Below, piece after piece: positions 48,361 through 60,960 of a DNA stretch of 64,000 nucleotides. The position numbers and the translations under genes were made by a program. The stretch spans positions 1,262,001 to 1,326,000 of the forward strand of contig JAQFVV010000003.1 in assembly GCA_028023455.1 (NCBI GenBank), read 5' to 3'. Position 1 is the first letter of the stretch, and each line of letters starts with the position of its first letter. Source of the stretch: Epiperipatus broadwayi (taxonomy: Eukaryota > Onychophora > Udeonychophora > Euonychophora > Peripatidae). The notes below the pieces were generated by a model that did not search any database, was not told where the DNA came from, and saw only the letters and a program-made list of their open reading frames with translations.

Positions 48361-50349
48361 ATTATTAAAATATTTACTGGAATTAAAACATTGATTCAAA
48401 TTATATAGTTCAAACATGAGTTTCCAAAAGTCAGAAATAAATTATTTTTAATATGACAAAAAATAAAATTTGTCCAACATATTTTTTTTTTTTTTTTTGG
48501 AAATCATAACTCCATATTTTATCATCTTATTGTCCTAATCATTTTCATGTTCATCAGATAAGTTTTTTCATCTCTAGAAAGAAACATTCCTATAAAGATA
48601 TAAATTAATCTCATATTTATTAGAATTAGATGAATTCTGATTTTCATGGTAGTAGTACAAGGTTTTGACTGATCTTCCTTGGATATTGCATACTTTTACT
48701 GAAGATGTCTTAGGCATATACATACTTTTAGAAGAATTAATATTTATTTTTGTCCAGATTTATTTGTTGTTTTCTTTTCCTGTCTCCATAAACTTGTAAG
48801 TATTGCATTTTTCTATTGTGAGTGATAAAGAACCTCAATTTTTATCATAAATTTGCTTAATGTTCAAATTGTATACCATATTAGCAACATATTTCATTCT
48901 TTAAGTTAATTGCTTTTTTACTTTTGGGTTAATTTATAATATTGTGTTTCAATGAAGTATTCATTCAACCTATCATCATTTTATCACTTTTCACTTTTTG
49001 TTCATTCCATTTTCTTTTATCTGTGTTTTAATTATGTGTAACAAAAATATCAATATCTACCTCATTTTTATGTAGAACATTATTATCCACATATTGATTT
49101 GTAGCATTAACACCAATATCTATCTTATTTATGCCTTGCATACCAAATTTCTTTTTATCATCACACTCTACACCAATATTTTTTAAATATAATTAACAAA
49201 GTTTTATAAATATCTATAAATAATGCACTTATTTGTTTTATTTGCAATAAAATTATCTTCTATATCAAATTTTATTGGTACATCAACTGAGTTTTTTCTA
49301 ACTTTTCATTTACTATAGCTTGTTTTAATGTTTCCTATATTCATTCTCAAATTCCATCCACTGTAGGCTCTTTGTCTATACCCAGGCCTTCTTTTGTTTC
49401 ATTTATCACAACACTTATTAGAATGTGATACTTCCATTATATTTTCCTTGTTTAGTATTATCCATATATCAATATAAGTATTCTCTGTTTGTATGAACAT
49501 GTCTTTTTTGTTTTGTTTGACTTATAATCTTCATTCTCATCCTTTCTTTTTGTTTTCTTGTTTTTAAATCATAATATCCACTTATTTTAGTTATTCTGAT
49601 ATCTTAGTAATCTTTTTATTATTTTTCAAAGTTTTACCATCATAATTTCTTCAAATAATCTTTTGATCAGCATTGGTAAACAAAAGTAGATTCAAAAATA
49701 TCAAATGATAAATGACAAAATCATAGTCAGTACTATCCTATAATGTAAACATACATTTATCTGACTCTATTTCACCTTTTCAATCAATCTGCTAGTATTC
49801 AAAACTAAATCATCACAGTCATATTTAGCAAGGATGATAAGGAATCAGTTATTTCTTCTTTGGATATTAATTAAAATAAATTCCTACTCTGAAGGTTTTA
49901 TTTCTCTTTGACTGTATTAGATAAAATGTAATTATAAGTATTTTGATATGTATTATAAGTATTATTATTATATGTATTATAAGTATTTTGAACATGTACT
50001 TAATGAATAAATTTTTTAATATAAATATTTAAATATACTTGCACACTGAATATATTATTTATACAATAATGTTAAATAATTTTAATATAATAATTAAAAG
50101 ATTTATTTAATTTAACCCCAACTGATTTCAATGCATACTTTATAAAGTAAATATTTAATCTTTTTGCAAATTCTTTTCATTGAAACACTTTTGATTTATT
50201 AAAAATAATGCAAAAATGATTTGTATTTATTTTAGATTTATAAATATAATATGGTAAACTGAAATAAAAATCCAAATATTTAATCATCCCACATGGTTAA
50301 TAAATTTAATATTTATTTTATATTGTATTAATTTTATAATGTATTAAAA
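48361..50349. other. AT-rich stretch, no genes seen
   Basis: No coding or RNA signal is recognised. Confidence 0.45.
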
Positions 50350-51283
50350 CAGAGATGCAGAACCTTTTTTCTGCCAAGGTCCATTTGGATATTTATAATA
50401 TCATTCATAGAAAAATTATTGACTTAAAAGTTAGCTGCTATAATTGATCAGACGTTTAATTAATTGTCTCTAATCTTTTCAGCCAGCCAATTTCAATTTG
50501 CCCTTTTTAAATGAGGGCCATAATTTTTTTATGAATTCAAAATAAAGTAACATCATTATTATTAATGACTGTTCCACATTTAATGACAATTTTTCTAATT
50601 TGTTTTGTAATTATTTTTTGTAATAGATTTATATTCTAAAATTTCTTTTTATTTTCTGGACAAATTAATTCTATAGCAGCTAGGATATAGGAATTTATAA
50701 ATTCGCTTTCAGAAAATAATTTTGAAATTTCTGCTTTTTAAAAAAAATGTAATTTGCTTTCACAGAATTTTCTGATTTCTTTTGACATTTTATGAGACAT
50801 GTAAGCTACATGATGAAATTCCTTTTCAAATTTTTGATTTTAATATTTCTTTTCAACAGTTTTGTTGTAATTAGAATGTGTTATATTTTTTGTTTTACTT
50901 AGTGTAGCTACTATCATAATAAACATAAATAAATTCAAAATAATAATAATAAAACAGTAAATTTCTAATTTTAATTTTGCACATAAAATCACTATAAAAC
51001 AAATAAAATGCCCTCAGCCCCATACATTAAATCTGTAGTCAGATAGACCATACAATATAAATAATTTTTTGGAATGTTGCTCTTCTGATAGAATGAAATG
51101 GTCGGATCTAGATGAGAAAAGAAATATTTTTATTTTACTTTTAATTCAATATTTGAACTATGTGCATGTTTAAATAGAGGTTTTAAACAGGCCCATTTTA
51201 TATGTTTTTAAAAATGTCTGTGGGCCATATTGAAAGTTTTTGAGGGCCAGAATTGGCCCCAAGGATGGCTGCCCCCACCCCTT
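50350..51283. mobile_element. Probable non-autonomous hAT element
   Basis: The left end CAGAGATGCAGAACCTTTTTT and the right end GGATGGCTGCCCCCACCCCT (inverted: AGGGGTGGGGGCAGCC) are alike in the style of hAT termini. GGGCCAT motifs occur near both ends (50513 and 51226), as is usual for hAT subterminal regions. The interior has no transposase. Termini are diverged and I could not confirm an 8-bp duplication, so boundaries are approximate. Confidence 0.5.
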
Positions 51284-51540
51284 ATATTTAGAATTATCTT
51301 TAAAATTCATAACTCTAGTATGTCATGTCAAATATCTTATTCCTTTTGCTCAATTTTAAGCAATGGACTGCTAGATTTGGACAATTTTCTCTAAGTCATG
51401 ATTATCTGATTATGTAATATCAGTAGCCATGGTTATTCTTATCCCCTAATTTTATCTTCCCATATCTTGAAATGAGTTTTTCTTAACAGAATATTGTAAC
51501 ACACATAAATATATTTTTTCAAGTTAATTAATAAAGAGAG

Positions 51541-51606
<66 letters not shown>

Positions 51607-52348
51607 TTACACTTGTAATATATATTTAAATCATAAATGACTTTCTTTTCTTATGGAAGTTATAATAAAAGTCTCTATAAAAATGAACAACTTAGAATCT
51701 CTTCAAACTATGATTGTGGATTGTTCAGATATCCTTATCATATAGTAGCATAGATTGTCGCTGAACTCTGAAATATTTAAAATTGTATTTTTTTTTATCT
51801 GCACAAGTATAAAATCAGAAGTTATATTACTTTTCTAGAAGTTTGACAAAATCTTTATATGTGATTATTATAGGTAGATTAAATTAATGGCTAGGTAGAT
51901 GAAGTAGTAGATGTAATACTACTTTAAAGCTAGGACAGGAATTGAAGAAAGAGAAGTTCTAATGGTTTTACTTATTTATACATGTTTTTTTATATTTATT
52001 TAATATTTCTTTTAGAATTTAAATATTTACAATGCTTCTCATGGATTTTAGTCTGACTTCCAATAATCAACAGCTATTCAGGAGAGAGAGAGAGAGAGAG
52101 AGGGAGGGAGGGCGGGGGAGGGGGAGGGGGATATTCTTGTAAATCTATATTTAGAACTTTGATTTAGAATAAGACAAAAACAAATACTTTATTTAGAATT
52201 TAAAATTGAATTTAGATTTTCTATTTATCAAATTAATATTAGATGATTTTAACTTATCACACATCTATTCCAACATGCAAATATAAATAATTTAATGTAG
52301 CTGTATAGGTAAATATTAATGTTTGCATTGAAATTAAATGTCTGTTCA
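51284..52348. repeat. AT-rich DNA with (TA)n at 51543-51603 and GA/G-rich tract at 52082-52132
   Basis: A 60-base TA microsatellite and a (GA)n passing into GGGA/GGGGGA repeats. No genes are recognised. Confidence 0.7.
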
Positions 52349-52567
52349 GTACTTATGTATTAGACCTGTTGCCCATGTTTACAATGACACAATACTGTAC
52401 CTTTTTCCAGTGGTGGAGGAATGTTTAGGATGGCAGAATGCTATATGAAAAACTCACAACTACAGCTTCCTTCCATTGCAAACACCATCTCCCTCCACAC
52501 AAACACTGGAAAAAGGTATAGTATTTTGTTGTCACAAACATGTAAAGCAGGTCTAATACGTAAGTAC
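52349..52567. mobile_element. 219-bp foldback (MITE-like) element
   Basis: GTACTTATGTATTAGACCTG at 52349 pairs with CAGGTCTAATACGTAAGTAC ending 52567. The arms continue through ATGTTTACAATGACA and ACCTTTTTCCAGTG (about 64 bp, few mismatches), and part of the centre pairs too (GTGGAGG with CTCCAC). No coding content. Confidence 0.8.
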
Positions 52568-54545
52568 CTTCAATCCTAAAGAAAAATATTTTTTATACCT
52601 AAAAAATTTGTTCCTGAATTTATTTTTTCTATTCATTTAAATATTGAGCTCCCCCCCATTCTTTTCTATGCAACTTTGTCAAATGATTAAAGCTACCCAT
52701 GAAATTATCCCATTTAAATATATATATATGCTGAATTCATGGAAGGATCCATAATTCTAGCTGTGTCAATGAAAATAATGTTAAATTACATGAGAGATTT
52801 TTATATATTTCAGCAAGTTTATTTCTCTATACTGAAGAATATTAATAAATAATAAAATAAATAACAATAAGTAATAATATAATCACAACAGTTATCTCTT
52901 CATTTTAGAACAAACATGAGAATAACTTTGTGTGTGGAAAATACTTTATTTTGATACTGTGTGAATATATATTGTGACCTTCCAGGTTGGCACCAGAAAG
53001 AAATGTAGGAAGCTCACAGTTGTGTTAACAATGGCTAAAGATAGTTATCTGAGAAAAATGAATTGAGATGAGATTTGCTATTTAAAAATAGATTTAAAAA
53101 AAAAAAACTTTAGTTGGATGTACCAATTGATAGAATTTAAAGTTATATATTTAGTAGTGAAGAGGAAGACAGGAAATTATTAGGTAAGGTTGGTATAAGA
53201 GTAGAGTTAATATGAAGGTTATAGCAGGTGTTGTTCATTGGTGTTCTAGATTATTGTCTACTCCAATCCAAGATTTAGCTTGTATATGTGGATGTATGTT
53301 CATTTTTTACATCATTTCATACTTTGTTCATTTTTTTTATACAGTTATTTAAAATGTTCAAATTATAGTGATAAAATTTATATGCAAAGCAAAACAGATA
53401 TACTCATATATAATCGATTAAAATGATTTTCTTATTTATATTTTTTTTTATTTACTGGTTATGTATTGTTTCTAATAATACATTTGGAATAGTAAAGATT
53501 GTTTATGTTATTGGATAATATTTGTAAATTAATATTTAATATTTGATATTTTTATTTTAATACTCTATTGTTGTCAGTTTATAAAGCAAGCTAGTTTTGG
53601 AGTGTTGCCAAGTGATTAATAATAATAATAAAAAAAGAGGGTGTGAGTGTGGGTTGACATAGAAAAGTTTTAAACAGACTACTTAAGAAGAAAAGGATGA
53701 ACATGAAAAAATAAACCCTGCAAGGTTTCAGCTTTGACTTTCCCAGCTAGCAATTTGAGTTCACTATTAAAATGCCTGAATACCATGTAAGAATATCCAT
53801 TATGGGTCATTTAACATTTTGTTGTAAATTGATAATACTTGAATTATGGAAAATATTAGAAATGAAAATAATTGTGAGAAAACATATTCAATACTATTGC
53901 AAAACGCTTTATATATTTTCAATTTTTAGAAGCCTATTCTTAATATTACATAAAGTGAAATTTAAAAAAATAAATTTATCTAATATAATTTGCTTTCTTA
54001 GTAAAAGAATTATAAACTAAAAAAATTATTATTCACCTATATGACTGAAATAAATAATGAAATACATTACTGAACGCCAGTTAGTGATCGTCTATAGTAA
54101 CTGCATACTGACATGGAGAAATTGTTAACAATGGGAATAAAAAAAAAATATGTCAAATTTAAAATTAAAAGGATAAAACTATAAAACTTTACTATAATTG
54201 TTTCACCTAATTGGAGATTTTATTTCGGGTGATTAATAAAATAATTCCAGTGCATGCTAATATACTTATTATGTTTATTACAAGATTTTCAATATTAGAA
54301 ACTTTCGCAGTTATATCAAGTTATTTTTTAACCATCAGGATTAACTTTTTGTTTGTGATTCATTTATTATTAATAGAAGCAGCGTATACATCGTATATAT
54401 ATCATTGACATTTCAAATAATGACTTTTAGGTTAATAACAATTCATCATCTAATGATTACATATCAATAAGTATTTTTTTTTGTATACTAGAAATGTAAT
54501 TTATATATATATATTTTAAAGCTAATGTAACTGGTTATTATTATT

Positions 54546-54569
54546 GTAAGACAATATATTGTCTTACAT
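54546..54569. repeat. Perfect 24-bp palindrome
   Basis: TGTAAGACAATA followed by its exact reverse complement TATTGTCTTACA, with no loop. Confidence 0.8.
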
Positions 54570-54830
54570 GATTTAAAAACCATTCTATACATAAGTTTAT
54601 ATTCGAATGTGTGTGTACTATTATAAATATTATTATTGTTATTGTTTTCAAAATTATACTTTTGTTTTATTTCAATTATTTCGTAAATAAATTATAAATA
54701 GTATGATTGATAAATGCATTATATTTATAACATTTTACAGGCACACATATTCAAAAATAAGGAATAGTAAAAAAAAGAAAAACTATTATTAAAGTTAGTG
54801 TTTGCAAATGGATATTAAAATCTTTATAAC

Positions 54831-54850
54831 ATATGATATTAATATCATAT
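54831..54850. repeat. Perfect 20-bp palindrome
   Basis: ATATGATATT followed by AATATCATAT, with no loop. Confidence 0.8.
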
Positions 54851-55899
54851 TCATTTCATTTTTTTTAACAATTCATTTCTTTCAGTATAAATGAGATGTT
54901 AAAGAGAAGTGTACTTTATCTAAGTAAGAAGGGAAGTGGTAGAGTTAATAGCAAGATGTATAGGATAATAATATATTTTGTTTTTGTTATTTTGTCTTTA
55001 TTTTCAATAAATATTTTATTGAATTAATATCTCATATGAATTGTTTTTATTATATGTTTGATTCTCCATTTCCACACACACACACACACATGGCTAACAT
55101 AACATAGTTATAGAATATCTAGATTTGCCAGTATAAGTCAAATTTTTTTAATTTGTCTGCAGTTGATAGATCCTAATATTACATTGCCAATATTATATTT
55201 TACTCTGCTAGAATAGATGGTGATGTGGATATAAAGGTACCCAGTCTTCATCATTGTCTATCCTATAATAAATGTGATAATTGATCATTTTTGCAAAGGT
55301 TTTATAATTGAATAAATGCGTGGCATATGATTAAATTAGTGATACAGAATTGTTATCCATTAATGTTCTATTACTCTTCTTTGCATCCTATGTGAATACC
55401 ATATTCTATAATCTCAACTGAGCTAAGCCATAGAATAATTACAGTATAAGAATCTTTTAAATAAGTTTAAAAGCAATTTACAGTTATAAATTTTATTCTA
55501 TCTTGTATAGAATTGGCACCTGGGCATTTATAAATCTAATAAAGCGAATAAGTGAAAAAGACAGAGGTTACGATATATATATATTTGAGCCAGATTGATT
55601 TCCGATTCAATGGTTTTGTTACTAAAATTAAAAAGAGAAAACAACTTCATTTTCATTAAATGTCTAAGGCTCAATTTTTTTTATTATTATTTAAAACACA
55701 TACGCATTTATATTTTAAAATAGATTAGTTAATGTTTATAAAATTGATTGTAAAATAGTTTACTTTCACCGTCTGTTTTAATCAATTTGATTAAAAACAG
55801 GCAAGCTTGCTAATTATATATTCCTGTTGCTTTTATTGTAATTATTTTTAAAGTTAATTCTAAAAAGCGGAGATTTAGTTTTGAAATTTGTCGTTTTTG

Positions 55900-57480
55900 T
55901 TTCAATTATCCCTGGTTGAAAGTCTTAAATTAGATTGAGTGGGAAATTAATATTTGCCCTGCCTGGAATGTAGAATGGACACTAATGAAAGCTTTGCATG
56001 GGGAATGTAGTAAGGCAATGATAGCCCCCAATTTTTGGAGAGAGAAGAGATTCATTATTAGATACACACTTCGATTATGGCCTGCAAAGAGATACCATTG
56101 TGAGTAGCTGTTTGGACGTTTAATTCCTACTAAAAACTTAAATAATTATTGACAAACTTCGTTGCTGTGCAAGGTGTCAAAATCCACCGCTGTGAGTTTT
56201 GCCATCATTAGAATGTCTTGCTAATTTAAACAAAGGACGGACCCATGCCTACCAGCTCTCCTTCAGTCATGCCATGAACCTCTAAAATAAACACTACCTC
56301 TACCTTGCCGATGTCAAAGGACCTGAAAGATGAACTATTATCAAAAGTGCGCACTCGCCACTAAATCACTAGGACTCTGCCTTACCATAAGCTAAACTTT
56401 TTCCTATTCTAGCCAGGGTAAATAAATTGCGTTTAATTAAATCTCCACTCAATCTGATGATAAATATGTTTTAAAATGGTATTAATTGTTTTTAATTATT
56501 TATTATCTATATATACTTTTTTCTAGTATTTAAAGTGTGTCTTGGAATCTTAGTTTTAAGATTCCAAGTTTGTTTGCAATTTTCGTTTATCAGGGGGTGC
56601 ATAAGGTGATTGTATTTTATATGTTTAATATATACCTGATTATTTTGTTAACTATTACAAAACACATGGGCAGTTTTAGTAATCTTTATTTATTTACCTG
56701 CCCTTAGTTGTACAATAAAGAATCTTTAAACATGTTTCATTTGCGCTGTTTGTGTAAGCAACAAAATCTTTTTGCTGGCTATTTGTCAAGTTATTTCTTC
56801 AGGTTGTCTGAAAATAGTCTATTTCTTTCTGAATTACGTAAGATCATAATCAAATATCTGTTGCTATCTTGTAGGTGAGATCAACCATGGTCACTTTGAA
56901 TGTAGTATTACGCGCAGCAGTCCTGCGGTGTTTTAACGACAGTAATTAGAATATTACTGCTCATCCATGCTGGTTTCGTCGATTTCCGATGGGACAGTAA
57001 CTGTTTTATTATCCCTGATTCAGGAAGCTAGGGTTGTTGTTTGTTTTTGTAATTTTACAACCGGCCATCGAGGAGACATTATCCTAACCATTTCTTATAT
57101 TTTAAGTGAGAGAATTTTATTGCCAAAATGTTTAATGCCTTCATGTTTGTCATACTCTTGTGCACTCTCTGGTAAATATATGTTTGTTAACATAAGTCAA
57201 TTTTATATTCATGGCTAGATGTCTTTACTATATTGTCTAACTTATAAAATTAATAAATTGTTTAAATTTATTTGGCTGACATTTGTCTTTGTGCTTTGAT
57301 TTCTCAGCTGTCTAAATAATATTTAAGATATCTTGTTTCTCCCTGAGTGTAGTTCAGTGCCTTTTGATTCGCATATCCTGCCCACCCTAAAATAAATGTC
57401 TAGTTCCTATTTTCGGACTAGTGGCGCCCCCGAGGTCAGTATATGTGAATCTCAAAGATCTTTCTCCTATTACTATATAT
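55900..57480 (+). mobile_element. GC-richer island ending in an LTR/primer-binding-site-like sequence
   Basis: Composition is visibly less AT-rich than on either side. Its right end has AATAAA (about 57391), then TATTTTCGGACTAG, then TGGCGCCCCCGAGGTC (57421-57436). This order (polyadenylation signal, LTR end, TGG-starting primer-binding site) fits the 3' edge of a 5' LTR. I could not define the LTR start or find gag/pol downstream. It could instead be another repeat or an unrecognised non-coding gene region. Confidence 0.3.
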
Positions 57481-57692
57481 ATATATATAGTTCATTAACT
57501 TTAGAGTTTAATTACTCTTATATACTACTGTCTATACTTGAATATGCTTAACTTGTAGTAGTTCCAATTACCACAATTACAGCTGAAGTCTTCTTTACTT
57601 TAATGTCATTTTACAAGGCTGACAACTTCATATTAAGTATTGAGATTACAAATAATGCTTTAATTAGTATTGCCATTTTTTACATTAAATAA

Positions 57693-58152
57693 CAATATTA
57701 AACAGAGAAAAACTCTCCATACAGTATTGCCACCTGTGCTAAACAGAGTAATCAATGGATGCCAGAAGGCTTGTGCATAAAATCCCTATCCAATGCCTAC
57801 TCATCCAATATCCCCAGACTAGTTTCTGGCTTGTGGCCTTCGTCAGTGAGGAGCTTTGGATCCGAGAGCACTGCATCTAGATCTTAGGATCTAATGCAAC
57901 CCTCTAGCAACCACCTTTTATCTCTACTTAACTACAAAACTATGAGAATGAAATTGAAAACACAAAAAATATTTTCAATCTAAGCTCAATAGCTTATATA
58001 GTCATATGGATCTCAACTCAGTTCAGCACCCATACATTTTGGTGTCTTTGGCTCTTTTACAACCATAGCCACCACTATCCTATTAGGCAGTATTGGTGTT
58101 AAACTGTTAAGCATCACATGATCACATTTTTTATACTAGCACATTAATTGTT
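57693..58152 (-). mobile_element. Approximately 460-bp repeat, copy A1
   Basis: First unit of cluster 1, in direct tandem with A2 (period 456, AAACAGAG at 57700 and 58156). Landmarks in plus-strand order: CTCCATACAGTATTGCCACC; GAAGGCTTGTGCATAAAATC; the ribozyme-like segment; TCTAATGCAACCCTCTAGCA; CATACATTTTGGTGTCTTTG; and CATCACATGATCACA. No protein is encoded. Taking the ribozyme strand as sense puts it on the minus strand. Confidence 0.85.
57804..57860 (-). ncRNA. Type I hammerhead ribozyme-like motif, copy A1
   Basis: On the minus strand: TCCAA...TCCTCA (5' side of stem I), CTGACGA, stem II GGC/GCC with loop CACAA, GAAA, palindromic stem III ACTAGT, cleavage triplet GTC, then TGGGGA...TTGGA (3' side of stem I). 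Here position 7 of the core is C. That is the one freely variable base in CUGANGA. A and A face each other at the base of stem II, where G-C is usual. Confidence 0.7.
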
Positions 58153-58455
58153 GATAAACAGAGCAAAACTCACCATACAGTATTGCCATCTGTGCTAAAC
58201 AGAGTAATCAATGGATTCCAGAAGGCTTGTGCATAAAATTGCTATCCAATGCCTACTCATCCAATATCCCCAGACTAGTTTCTGGCTTGTGGCCTTCATC
58301 AGTGAGGAGCTTTGGATCTGAGAGCACTGCATCTAGATCTTAGAATCTAATGCAACCCTCTAGCAACCACCTTTTATCTCTACTTAACTACAAAACTATG
58401 AGAATGAAATTGAAAACACAAAAAATATTTTCAATCTAAGCTCAATAGCTATATA
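58153..58455 (-). mobile_element. Approximately 460-bp repeat, copy A2 (truncated)
   Basis: Second tandem unit, cut after TCAATAGCTATATAG, where the inverted copy A3 begins. Confidence 0.85.
58260..58316 (-). ncRNA. Type I hammerhead ribozyme-like motif, copy A2
   Basis: Same fold as A1, with CTGATGA as the core. Confidence 0.7.
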
Positions 58456-58727
58456 GATAAAAGGTGGTTGCTAGAGGGTTGCATTAGATCCTAAGATCTA
58501 GATGCAGTGCTCTCAGATCCAAAGCTCCTCACTGACGAAGGCCACAAGCCAGAAACTAGTCTGGGGATAATGGATGAGTAGGCATTGGATAGGGATTTTA
58601 TGCACAAGCCTTCTGGCATCCATTGATTACTCTGTTTAGCACAGGTGGCAATACTGTATGGAGAGTTTTGCTCTGTTTATCAACAATTAATGTGCTAGTA
58701 TAGGAAATGTGATCATGTGATGCTTAA
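58456..58727 (+). mobile_element. Approximately 460-bp repeat, copy A3 (inverted)
   Basis: Reverse complement of the A1/A2 unit from the TCTAATGCAACC block to beyond the unit junction (ACAATTAATGTGCTAG, GATCATGTGATGCTTAA). It forms a foldback with A2. Confidence 0.85.
58518..58574 (+). ncRNA. Type I hammerhead ribozyme-like motif, copy A3
   Basis: Plus strand, CTGACGA core. Outer stem I is shortened to TCCA/TGGA by a TATT to TAAT change. Confidence 0.65.
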
Positions 58728-58819
58728 AGAACAATATTATTATAATCTTCTTAACATTTTTTAATTACATACTTCACTTTCTATGCTCTCTCTCTCTCTA
58801 CAAGTAGATCGATTAGTTA

Positions 58820-59047
58820 GTAATCTTTATAAACTCATTATAAATGAGTGTTAAGAAAAGGAAAAATAATGTAAAATTAAAATTTATAATGCATTGAGTA
58901 TGCTTTCATCAGAACACTGCCATAATCATAGCCCTGTCTTATTTCACAGTTGAAACGTTGCATCTTTAAGAAAAGGTAAAATAATTTAAAATTTAAATTA
59001 CTTTATCTTTTCTTAACACTAATTTATAACAAGTTTATAAAGATTAC
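58820..59047. repeat. Inverted repeat, about 70-bp arms
   Basis: GTAATCTTTATAAAC (58820) pairs with GTTTATAAAGATTAC (with small differences, ending 59047); GTGTTAAGAAAAG pairs with CTTTTCTTAACAC. The centre (58900-58970) is GC-richer, with CATCAGAACACTG and CAGTTGAAACG. It recalls the other hammerhead-like palindromes, but no CUGANGA-GAAA order exists on one strand. Confidence 0.6.
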
Positions 59048-59487
59048 AATAAGTAAAGAAAAATGAAGTAAATACCATTTAGAATTAGATCTGTTAGTCA
59101 TTTTTATTATAGTGCTGATTATCATAATTAATATTCAATTTTTTTTAACAACAAAGTTTTCTATCTTGTTCTAGTTTTTTGGAGAAAAACAATACAAAAA
59201 TCTGTCTGTGCATATTATGCAGCTCACATAAACTTTATTTAAATAATTACAAATATTTGCACAGACACTCTATAGCTCCCCTTCATTCTAGAAAATATTC
59301 TTTAAATTTTTAGGATTTTCTGTGATTCCTCTGATGTCTGGAAGTAGATATATTTCTTTTTACATTTCAATCTATGTTTAAATCTGTTTATTTTTCAAAT
59401 TTTGATGATCTATTATCATCACTTAGATCTGCAACATCTACATTCACTCTGATGTTATCTTTAATATCTTAAATTGGGGAGGAATTG

Positions 59488-60450
59488 CTATATTTTTATT
59501 GAAAGTTTTAATTTGGGCTTGGATATTGCAAGTTTACTGGTTATCACATTTGACTTAAAAGAGAAATCTTTTTGTAGGTGATTTATGTGTCTCATGACAT
59601 GCAATCCCTTTTCTAGTTTAATCACTCTTATAACTTCTATTATGGTACTTTGATTTTTTTTATCAGATCTCTGTTCCATATTGTCTCACCAACTTGGAAT
59701 CTTCTGAAGTTTACATTAGCACTTTCTTTGTCTAAAACAATTTTTCTGTTTCTTTTTGAAATGATAAAAGTTTAGACAAATGCATATAATATCCAGGTAT
59801 TTTATTATTAGACAGAGTAAAATGTTGATAAAACAACTTTTGCTAATGCATACTTCATATTTGTAACTATCATTTTCTTCAAGATAGATTTTAACAATTG
59901 TATTACCTTCTCAGAAATTCCATTGAACTGTGGATGATATGTAAGGTTAAGAGTGATATATCCCTTTCTTCATTAAATATTTTTCCAAAATTGAAGGAAG
60001 TAAATCTGTTCCATCATCAAATATAAGGATCTCAGGATATCCATGAATAGTGAAAACTTCCTTGAGGGTTTTAATTGTATACTCAGTATTCATGATTTTT
60101 ATAAACTTATATTCAATCCATCAAGAATATGAATCTACCATTATTAAAAATAAATAACCATTCATAGGTCCAGAAAAATTTATAGTAAAGCATTGCCATG
60201 GATTTTTAGTCTCCATCCAAGATTTGTATATTTTCTTTAGTGAATCTACTGTGGATTGACAATTGCTACAGATTTTTACCATCCAAATTTTAAGTTTCTA
60301 TTTACCTAGATTAGGTACATGCTTACTGGCCCATAGTTCTCTCTTAATTTATAACACTCTTGTAAATCATCTTTTTTCTTTTTCTGATTGTGAATTCAAA
60401 GAGATCTGTACCAATTTTAACTGAGCAATAGGCTGATATATCTCTTCACT
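59488..60450 (-). pseudogene. Ty3/Gypsy integrase remains
   Basis: On the minus strand: CSNCQ-like end of the zinc-binding region (about 60290-60260); NPWQCFTINFSGPMNGYLFL and MVDSYS (about 60215-60140); LKEVFTIHGYPEILIFDDGT (60070-60010); then GIYHS, TYHPQFNGISEKV (about 59965-59910) and ALAKVVLSTFYS; and finally HVMRHINHLQKD near 59600-59570. This is the integrase core and tail of Ty3/Gypsy-like elements (K02A2.6/Steamer style). The first catalytic Asp (usual DFxGP) is Asn here, while the second (DDGT) and the Glu (NGISEK) remain. Frameshifts and stops abound. Non-functional. Confidence 0.8.
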
Positions 60451-60469
60451 ATAAATAGTTGTAATATTC

Positions 60470-60960
60470 ATAATTTGTTATTGATTTTGACCAGAACTGA
60501 TATTCTTCCACAAATGTGAATTGTGTTTCCAGTCCCATCATAAGTCTGCCTTTTCCAACTTTACTTTATTTTTATAATTAAGGTTTATTTTATTCCATTC
60601 CTTAAGGAATAGAATAGTCTGGTGCCAATTTCAACTTCCGTAATCACTTTATTATCACAAATACTAATGTCAAGTGTAATTTGGCCATTATTTGAATCCT
60701 TAAACATCTTTATTTTTACCCTTTTACATACTCCATCTCTCTTGATTTAAAGTCCAGGCATTGTTTGGATTTTACACTATTATTCTTGTTCTTGAAAACT
60801 CAAGCCAGGCCTAAAACATGGATGATGATCAGCATTGATTCATTGATCCCAGCATTTATGATGTAGAAAGGTGCCGGAGGTTGAAATGTTAATAATCGCA
60901 TTTTTATTATGCCACTAAGTTTGGAATCAGAGAATGATTAGCCTCAGATTTTATAGTGTA
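60470..60960 (-). pseudogene. Possible Gypsy protease region
   Basis: On the minus strand, about 60660-60630 reads KVITEVEIGTR, close to the ExDTGA protease active-site block (DTGA appears as IGTR). Then comes a KVKLEKADL/GNTIHICGRISVLV stretch like the YTGxxIxxxGxxxVxV region that follows it. The reverse transcriptase and RNase H that should separate protease from integrase are not seen, and only about 200 bases are available. An internal deletion is the likely reason. Confidence 0.45.

Larger units (their letters stand above)
52570..55890. other. AT-rich stretch, no genes seen
   Basis: Contains two perfect palindromes (54546-54569 and 54831-54850) and a (CA)n tract near 55075-55090. Open frames at 53772-54020 and 54211-54408 have no family resemblance. 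Confidence 0.45.

Noticed and set aside
58820-59047. Fifth hammerhead-bearing palindrome
   Set aside because: CATCAG and GAAACG are both present, but on one strand they are not in CUGANGA-then-GAAA order, so the fold cannot be built.
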